Assembly (NCBI GenBank): GCA_037447655.1
Contig: JBBHKE010001006.1
Span: 1 to 64,000 of the forward strand
Direction: 5' to 3'
DNA: 64,000 nucleotides
DNA from: Zygnema cylindricum
Taxonomy: Eukaryota > Streptophyta > Zygnematophyceae > Zygnematales > Zygnemataceae
The notes below the pieces were generated by a model, which was not told the DNA's origin, did no database searches, and worked only from the letters and a program-made list of their open reading frames with translations. The translations under genes were made by a program, and so were the position numbers. Of the stretch, positions 56,640-64,000 are shown one piece after another; position 1 is the first letter of the stretch, and each line of letters starts with the position of its first letter.

Positions 56640-57170
56640 GGAGGAGGAGATGGAAGAGGGAAAAAGGGGAGGGAGAGAGAAAAAGGGGAGGGAGAGGGAA
56701 ACAGAAGAGAGATAGGTAAAAAGGAGAGAAGAGGAAATAAGGGGAGGGAGAGGAGGGTAAGCGCAGATTGAAATAAAGAGAGAGTCAAAAGGCAGGATAG
56801 GGGAAATGCGATGCAAAGAGAGAGGATGGGAAAGAGCGAAGAGAAAGGAGGGGAAGAGGGCTACGGGTAGAGAGATTAGGAGGGGGAAGGGGACAGGGAT
56901 GCGTGGAAGATGGGGAGGGAGAGGGTAAGGGTGAAGGGAAGGGGGACGAAAGAAGGAGGAATGGGGAAGGGAAAAAGAGGAAAGGGAATGGGGGAAGTGG
57001 GAAGGGGGGGAAGGGGGAAAAGGGCAGGGGAAAGGGGAAAAGGGAAGGAGGAGAGGTAAATTGGGAAGGGGGGAAGGGGAAGGGGGGAGGTGGGAGGGGA
57101 GGAGGAGGAAAGAGAAAGGGATGCGACGGAGGGAGAAGGGGAGAGGGAGGGGGATGCGTTACGAGGGAGG
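56640..57170. repeat. Polypurine (GGGA/GAAG) tract
   Basis: About 530 bp almost entirely of G and A on the plus strand, starting just upstream of the minus-strand LRR pseudogene ATG. The long frames across it are repeat translations (Gly/Lys-rich or Pro/Phe-rich). Confidence 0.93.
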
Positions 57171-57700
57171 GAAAGAATGTTTTAAAAGAAATGATTAAAG
57201 CCTGCGTCATTTTGGTTGGGCGTAAACGCATACGTCAGTCTTTACAAAATAGGACAATTTAGGTACACATAAGTACAAATTTGGTACGTTGAGGTGTGAT
57301 TTGTCGGTCCATCCGTGGAAGAGCCTTTGACTTTAAAGAATTGTAATCATTCGGTTAAAATTTTCCCTCTGTTGTGAACGTCGGCCGTCATAAAAAAACA
57401 GCAATTCACACGGCAGGCCGGTTTTGACGGTTACAAAACTACAGGACTGTACTGAGACCACATGTAAATAAAAGTGTTGCGCGCATTAGCCAACTTTCTC
57501 ACTACGTGAATTGCACAAGTGTGATGCAAATGGCTTTTAAGTTTTAAATTACATGATTATTGTACGGATGTACTTTTTCGTTTTGTACATGTTTTTTGTT
57601 TTATTTCGTGCTAGTTATGACAGTTTTCATGTAACCGAAACTTGGGGTATGTCCCATAGTTCAAAAGAAGGCGTTTTTATGGTAGGCATTTGGTAGGCGC

Positions 57701-58546
57701 CATAGTTGTTCACGGGGATTAGTGCGAACGTACCGTACGCGACGAAATATAAGTAACGAACGCATCGAACCTTTTGATCACATCGCAAAAAATCGTTAAT
57801 GAATTTCCTTCCGTACAATTCCGTACATAAACAAACAAAAAACTACTACATATAACGCAGTTTGCAAGTTTTTCCCGCTAAATGAGCGGTAAAGCAATAA
57901 TTTTTTTATATTTTTATCACACTCCTCGCTGGTATCTGAAATTCTTCTCCAACTGGTAGTCCAATCGTTAGCCATAAGATACTTTGTTCTCTTGACGTAT
58001 CCGGGATCAAATGCCACGGAAGTTAAATTTTATGAAATTTCGTCTGTCCGAGCCTATTTGAGAAACCGACATGGTCGCCTTCTGTCTGCCTTCTTTCTCT
58101 ATCTCGCAGACAGCGCATTACTCCAAAAAAAATTATGGGGAAACGGCTTCCTCGCAGTTTCGTTTTCAATGTTCCATGGCGTCTTCTTTCAAAAAATATT
58201 GAAGAAGACGCCTGTATAAATTTCAAACTGAACGCGCGAAATTATTGTGACGTTCAACGTCTCTTTTCGAAAATGTCCGTACACTTTCGATTGTATAACG
58301 TACAACTTCCGTGGTATTCCTGTTCAGTTCACTGAACAGAAAGTACCAATAAGTACGCGCGTATTCCCCGTTTTATTCCGTACATATCCGTAAAAAATGT
58401 ACAGTTACAGTAATTATTTTACAGGTTTCCGTAAATTTTTGCAATTTCAGTTTACAGTACACGTTTTTTTACGATTTGTTCAAAAGTCACGAATTATACG
58501 TTTCAATCAGAAAAAAGGAAAAAATCGCGCGATTTGAACAACTATG
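57701..58546. mobile_element. Non-autonomous TIR element (CATAGTTGTT family), 8-bp TSD GTAGGCGC
   Basis: The termini CATAGTTGTTCA and TGAACAACTATG are inverted repeats with a perfect 8-bp duplication GTAGGCGC (57693-57700 and 58547-58554). The 846-bp interior is rich in CCGTAC/GTACGG and lacks transposase. It belongs to the same family as 33758-34572. Confidence 0.93.
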
Positions 58547-59809
58547 GTAGGCGCACAAAACTTGGCACTAAACTCGTGTAGAGTAGGCATATTGTATGTG
58601 TGCGCGTTGTGGACACTCTTGTACGATCGTACGAATCTGACGTATGATCATGGTACAGCGCACGCCACCTGACGAAATTGTTGGAACTGACGGCGGGATG
58701 ACATTCCGCGGGAAAAAAACGGGCTTGACGAACGACAGTTGGTCAATTTGAGGCTATAGTTAGTGTAGCTAAAATTCTTGACTGTGAATATGGCAGTTGT
58801 CTGTTAAGTTGTGTTATGGGCTTTCATGTGATCTTTTAAGATACGGCTGCGCAATGGCGACGTCCGTGTCCCGTCGGCGGTTTAAATGAAAACACCTATA
58901 AACTCATAGAAAAATATTTTTTGTCGAATGTTTTCAAAATTTAGACATGGCGTTTAATTCTCTATGGTTAGATGTCAACTCAAGCCTTTTACTCATTTTT
59001 CATTTTGAGCCAATACAATAGGTCTTAAGGGCATATGTATGTTTTGCGATACAATAGGCATAATGGGCCATCTTTCACCTACTTTTGAACATATGTCCCC
59101 ATGTAGGGAGCTTGGCGGGCTGCGTTTCACGAGATCCGCGCATTTTGGTGTGTATTGTAACACGAAATTGTTATAAAGGTGTGTGATTGTATCGTTGACA
59201 TGGTGTGATTGTCGGCGTTCGATTCAATGATGACACACTTTATTTGTTATAGCTGGATATAGCATGTCTTCCGTGACTTCTTTGTAGGGCGCTGGGCTTT
59301 GGGGTTGAAGAGGCGTTTTGCCTTTTGTTTTGACGTGAAATGGCATCGGTATCTTGATATTAGGAAGTTTAATATTGGGATTATGTATCTTAATTAGTCT
59401 TATATGCATAAGTTAGAGCTAATGTTTTGGTAAACAAATCTTGAAACCACAATATAGCGTTGCACTTCTTTTCACTAATACTTCTCAACATTACCGTGAT
59501 TCGCGGTGGCCTATGAACTATTTGTGTAGTATAACTGTACGAACCTTATTAGCTACGTTGTCAAGCAACATCTCACTCATGTTGAGCGCCATAATATATT
59601 TTTTGTAATGGTTTTGATGGTTTTACTGGCGTCCATATTTTAGCGTCCATGTTTTATGGATCAATAATTGTGATTCTTTGCTATGGTGCCTTATGTCCGT
59701 TTTTTTGGTTACGGTTAAGTGAGTACCTTATTATTGAGTACATTTTGCCTCATGCTTTTCGTTTTAAACTGGAGCCGCAGATATATTTAAAAGAAGAGGA
59801 AAAATCCTA
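58547..59809. other. Unassigned sequence
   Basis: No gene recognised. An isolated terminus CGTGATTCGCGGTGGCC at 59489-59506, preceded by CACTAATACTTCTCAACATT, matches the right end of the 34231-34439 element, so a decayed copy ends here; its left end was not found. Confidence 0.4.
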
Positions 59810-62060
59810 ATGTGGAAAAATATTCTTTTCCCTCAAATCCTTCTGGTTGGTTATTTGATTGTGGCGCATCTTATCACATGTGTTGTCGATTTCATGATTC
59901 TTTTCCCCCCAAAGTTCCTTTAAGCATTTTTTAGTGAACAACATACTAACTTCAAATTTTCGTTGGGCCGGTGCATAGCATTGATTCACCGTATTTCGTC
60001 CAATAATCTTTAAGCGTTTTTTTTTCGCCTCACAAAAATTTTTCGCTAGTTTGGCTTTACGCCATGGGATTTTTGAAATCATTACTGAATACAAGTTTTA
60101 ATAACTTTCTCCCTCTAAAGATCTCATTGGTAGTATCACTCAGTTGGGAATCTCTATATATATATATTGATGATTCTGCTCATGCTTCTTTAGCCCATTC
60201 TCCCTCTTCTCCCTCTTTTTTTACATGGCATCTTCGTTATGGCCATCTCAATGGTGCTAGCCTAAATTCCCTTGGAAAAGGAATTGTACTTGAAATTGAT
60301 CAGTTTAACGAGAGAAAAATTGACTTTTGTCATGGTTGTCCTTGGGAAGATGCCTCTCTTACCCTTTCTTTCCTCTTTTTCTCGCTCTTTGGCTCTCTTT
60401 GATCTCATTTCTAGTGGTGTGTGCGGTCTTATTCCAATTCCAAGCCTTTATGGTGCCTTTTACTTCCTCATTTTTATTGATCACTTTTCTCGTTTTATAT
60501 CCATTTATTTTATGCGTCATAAGTCTGAAATTTTCATTCATTTTCAACATTTTAAATCACTTGTCGAGAATCACTTATAATCTTGCATCAAAACCATCGC
60601 ATTAATATCGAGGGAACTTTTGTCTCCACGATGCTTTTCTGAGTTTTACTATGGGTGGTATTTTTTATCACAAAACTTCTCATAATACTCCCCAACAAAA
60701 TAAGTGATGCTGAGCGCTTAAACCGCACACTCATTGATATTTTTGTGGGATGTTTTTGTGAATTTTTGTAGGATATTCCCCTAATTCCAAAGCCCGAACT
60801 ATCACCACACGTGACATTAATTTTCATGAAATTCTTCTCATACGAACGCTTGTTCTCGATTTTCCAATCACTCTTTTACCCTCTTCATTCCCACTTTACG
60901 AAACTGTCTCTAATAATTATGTTACTACTTTGCCTACGCCCCCTGTAACACCTTCCCCTTCTAGGCCCTCTTTAATCCCTCACATTTCTCCTATTTCCTC
61001 AAGTGTTTCCCCACTTTCACATTATGTTACTTCCTCCGGTTTCGGTGATTCATCACGCCAAGTACAATCCCCTATATCTGCTAGTCTCCCACATTTGGTA
61101 CATAACGCGGCTAGTGACGTGTCGATCTTTTAAACAACAAATTTTCCAAATTCATTACCACGCAATTTGTCGCCGCCTTGATTGGTTTGCAATACGGTGT
61201 TTATTACGCCGTTGATGCCACCTGGCTAACAAGTTGTCGTACGACAAAGTATACATCTTATTCAACCGACTTGGAAGATTCGCGCGAAATTTTGCTCATG
61301 CCAACCTTGCAGACGTCAAATATCCACCTACATTAAATGTCGCTTTGAAACACCCAGATGCCCACAAATGGCGGCTCGCTGCTAATAAAATATACCACGC
61401 ATTAATGTCCAACAATACTTGGACAGTTTGTACTTTGCACCAAATCGGCAGGTGACTGGAAGGAAGTGGGTTTTCAAAATTAAACGGCTAGCGATGGATC
61501 TATCGACCGTTACAAAACACGTTTTGTCGCTAAGGGTTGGTTCTAGATAGAGGGTGTTGATTACAACGAGACCTTTGCGCCTGTTGCAAAGTTTGAATCC
61601 ATCCATACAATTTTATCCATTGCCGCTCTTCATGATTGAGAATTAAAGTAACTCGACGTAAAAATAGCTTTTCTTCATAGCAATCTAGAAGAGGATCTTT
61701 TGATGGAACCAACACCTGGTTACGCAATTCCTATGATTGAAACTCTTCACCTTCATTTACGTCAGTACATTTATAAGCTTAAATAGGTACCTAGAGTATG
61801 GCATCAAACTCTTGTCGCATCATTAATTTAACAAGGTTTTAGAGAAATCACTACAAATCTATATTAGAGGTATAGGAGATCAATTAATCATTATCAATGT
61901 TTATATAGATAACCTAATTCTGGCAGGTCTTAGTAAATCGCCCATTCACCAAGTCAAAGGCATTCTCTCTTTCTATTGGCCTATGACCAATTAAAAAAAA
62001 TCTTAACTATTGCTTAGGCATCACTATTGTATACCAAAGGTCTGCACACATTTTGCAAAT
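59810..62060 (+). pseudogene. Heavily decayed Copia pol fragment
   Basis: The protease remnant WLFDCGASYHMCC lies near 59850, and the pre-integrase block WHLRYGHLNGASLNSLGKGI with CHGCPW at 60230-60345. Integrase pieces include FIDHFSRFI, and a Thr/Ser/Pro linker lies near 60930-61130. RT pieces are GRKWVFKIK near 61455, VEGVDYNETFAPVAKFESI near 61548-61605 and NLEEDLLMEP near 61685. YIDNLILAG (in place of YVDDLLLA) lies near 61904. Stops occur every few dozen codons. The frames resemble Copia X more than the other two families. No LTR identified. Confidence 0.85.
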
Positions 62061-62402
62061 GAGTCAAGAGCATAACACCATGTCTCCTCTCTCTTCTCTC
62101 TCTTCTCTATCCTCTTTAAGTAATCTCTTACTCCAATATCAAATCCTCTATGATTCAATAATGTAAGATCGATTAATACAATTTGATTAATTCGATACTC
62201 TGCACATGTTTACTGCTGCCTATATATACTCGCTACTCTGCACTAAGAGACAACAAGAAAAGACAAGCAACAAGAAAAGACAAGCAGAACTTAGTGTAGA
62301 GACGAAGTCTTTCCCTAGCTGACTGTGGACACTACAATGAAAAGTTTCGCGAAGAAAGTAGTACACGCTTTCTTCCTTCGCAGACTAACTCCAAACGTTG
62401 AC

Positions 62403-62993
62403 TTAACACGTGTCGTCACACGAACACACCTGCACGCAAAATGTAACACCTGCGCACGAAACAAACAAGTGACGCGAAACGATTCCACGTCGATCTGGTA
62501 TCGCCACCTTTGGCGCCAAGCCCTTGATCATCTCTCGAAATTCAGGGCTCTCCACCACACTTAGTGGCTGGTAGTCTAACACTATCCACCGAATGAGCCT
62601 ATCTTTGAAGGATGTTGCTGATCCTCGCTCTACGAAATCCTCCAAAGCTCCTCGCTTTTCTTCAATTTCTTTCAACCTATCACCTACAAATAACTTCTTA
62701 TGGTTAACCTTTAAATGAGATAGTAAATTGGTAGGACTCATTGACTTCCCCCTCGCAACAGGCATAGAACAATAATTACAAAAAGCTTTGTCTGGATGCT
62801 TCCCATCATGTAGGACTTTGAAATGATGCCAAACTTTTGAATTTACTCCTTTCGGAACAACCTTTTTTGCTTCCCTAAACTGATCTGCAATTTCGGATAA
62901 ATTTTCTAACTCTATTGTTTCCATATCCGGAAGCAGTTCACTGTCATTATCCTCTTCACCTCCCATGCTGCCTCCCATCTCTTGGGAATCCAT
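62403..62993 (-). pseudogene. hAT transposase, N-terminal part with BED zinc finger
   Basis: 196-codon minus-strand frame. An acidic N-terminus leads to a BED-type finger with Cys72 and Cys75 (FCNYC) and His93 and His98 (LSHLKVNH), introduced by SKVWHHFKV; it would bind the element ends. The hAT-specific block follows: FKDRLIRWIVLDYQPLSVVE then EFREMIKGLAPKVAIPDRR. Similarity is lost near 62480, so the catalytic domain and the C-terminal dimerisation region are missing. The reading strand points away from the terminal repeat at 63529, as expected for a 5' end. ATG at 62991 is the first in frame. Confidence 0.88.
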
Positions 62994-63529
62994 GGAGAAA
63001 ACAAAAAATGTAACCTTTGCACAATATTAATCGCTAGTAATGGATAAGTAATAATGTACTAATTGCTACCAATTTGCCTGCAGACTGCAGATTGCAAATC
63101 CCTTCCTGCCCGAAACGAACAGTCTGCAATTTTTTTTTTTCATATCATACTTTGACTAAATTAGTGTGGGTTTCAAGTTTTCATATGTGAAGTTCTGTAC
63201 CATATTATGTACTAAATAAGTATCTATATGTGTTACAGTATTAGTATTACAGTATAAGTACTTTTTCGTCCGTTACATTTTGCGGCGTTACCTTATAAGT
63301 AACGAAACGAAAATCACGGCGTACGTTGCGTTTCAGAAAATTTGTCAGTATCGCTAAAATAACATATTAAAAAAAAAAAAATTATATTAAAAATTCAATA
63401 TATCGCGATATATATCGCGATAATTTATGTTGGTCGCGGTACGATATATCGAGGACTTTCCTCGATCGATATTCGATATATCGAATATCGAGATTATCGC
63501 GATATGAAACTACCCGATACCCAACACTA
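62403..63529 (-). mobile_element. 5' part of a hAT element (terminus plus transposase start)
   Basis: On the minus strand the element starts TAGTGTTGGGTATCGGGTAG at 63529. It passes through about 150 bp of CGATATATCGCG-type subterminal repeats and a non-coding leader, then reaches the transposase frame. The terminus differs from the 13816 element (TAGTGTTGTGTATCGG) at few positions. The other end and the target duplication were not found. Candidate LTR-like sequence with a TATATATACTC box lies at about 62164-62335, just beyond the break. Confidence 0.75.
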
Positions 63530-63667
63530 CAGATAAGGATTCAAATGCCAAATTTAGGGGGCCGGCCGGATTCGGCCGGGTGATACAGAAAAAAAAAAAA
63601 CCAAAGCAGGGTACGACAGGATAAAAAAAAAACGAAAAAAAATTGAAGGTTTCGTGGGTGCGTACCA

Positions 63668-64000
63668 CTTCACCGCGAATCGTAATTAGAGTTATATAAG
63701 CTAATTCCGTCACCCCAAATTTTGACTCTATCACCATAAATAGAGTACGTTATTCTAAATTATTCTTTACATTATTTAAGGTACTTTTTGAATGACCGTT
63801 AATAACTCTAATACAATGCCGTTTTAAATAGTGTGGCGTACGGTCCGTGTCTGACCGTGCAAAATTGTACTTTATTAAGTAAATAAGTACAAATAATGAT
63901 TCAATACTGGCCGTTATCACGTAACTGCGTTTTAACAAACCACGTAATGCAAACGTCATAATGACGTGAAACTGTACGTTTTGTCATATTTTTTACGTGT
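63668..64000 (-). mobile_element. Inverted-repeat element (CACTACACCGCG family), long form, cut by window end
   Basis: The right terminus reads CACTTCACCGCGAATCGTAA on the plus strand. The body matches 11210-11487 on the opposite strand, including AAACTGTACGTT near the window edge, and is not interrupted at the point where the 11-kb copy carries its insertion. Confidence 0.8.
63750..63959 (-). CDS. 69-codon ORF, second copy
   Basis: Same length and register as the frame at 11240-11449: MTFALRGLLKRSYV at the start, LFVLIYLIKYNFARSD in the middle, KSTLNNVKNNLE at the end. The hydrophobic centre is kept but several residues differ. It belongs to a long-form inverted-repeat element. Function unknown; coding status doubtful. 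Confidence 0.3.
   Translation of the reverse strand: MTFALRGLLKRSYVITASIESLFVLIYLIKYNFARSDTDRTPHYLKRHCIRVINGHSKSTLNNVKNNLE

Noticed and set aside
56785-57262. Gly/Lys-rich and Pro/Phe-rich frames across 56.8-57.2 kb
   Set aside because: Artefacts of the polypurine tract, open in several frames at once.

Overview
This is a transposon-saturated stretch of a nuclear eukaryotic genome, almost certainly from the green plant (streptophyte) lineage. The cellular genes are broken, intron-rich and of plant type: leucine-rich-repeat (LRR) genes built from in-phase exons of about 69-72 bp, a CLC-d-like chloride channel C-terminus with CBS sequence, and part of an ABCC transporter. Everything else is mobile DNA: three Copia families, LINE fragments, hAT elements, short inverted-repeat elements and a tRNA-derived SINE. 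I cannot name the species; nothing here identifies it below streptophyte. A 10-N assembly gap lies at 19289-19298.

Layout. 1-10417: compound of four related Copia LTRs, one inverted (1-1040) and three direct. The first direct unit carries a primer site, gag and an unknown ORF but no pol; the second carries pol but has lost gag. 10418-16191: short inverted-repeat elements, one holding a nested hAT with an exact 8-bp target duplication, plus tandem arrays. 16205-19240: two LINE 3' fragments, head to head. 19300-23212: mostly empty, a 22-bp minisatellite, then the CLC exons (minus strand). 23247-28428: near-complete Copia element (here called X). 28658-29498: ABCC exons (minus) embedded in CT/GA-rich DNA. 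30340-39559: an LRR-EGF-proline/arginine-rich gene (plus strand) with Copia and hAT insertions in one intron. 39990-42420: decayed Copia fragment and nested hAT-type elements. 43266-48294: second LRR gene (minus). 49662-55538: relatively young Copia element (here Y) next to a frameshifted third LRR gene (minus, 55540-56624). 56640-57170: polypurine tract. 57701-58546: another 8-bp-TSD element. 59810-62060: decayed Copia. 62403-63529: hAT transposase N-terminus with its terminal inverted repeat. 63668-64000: another short inverted-repeat element, cut by the window edge.

Main points: (i) two Copia families appear to prime reverse transcription from the anticodon region of initiator tRNA-Met (GGTTATGGGCC just inside the LTR), as Drosophila copia does, while Copia Y has the ordinary 3'-end primer site TGGTATCGGAGC; (ii) a gag-only unit and a pol-only unit share an LTR, and the gag-only unit carries an unrecognised 142-codon ORF; (iii) three clear 8-bp target duplications define two non-autonomous element families, and a BED-finger transposase fragment carries almost the same terminus as one of them; (iv) an LRR gene ends in an EGF-like module and a proline/arginine-rich tail. 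No intact autonomous element or certainly functional complete gene is present. Splice sites were placed by eye from GT/AG and reading frame.
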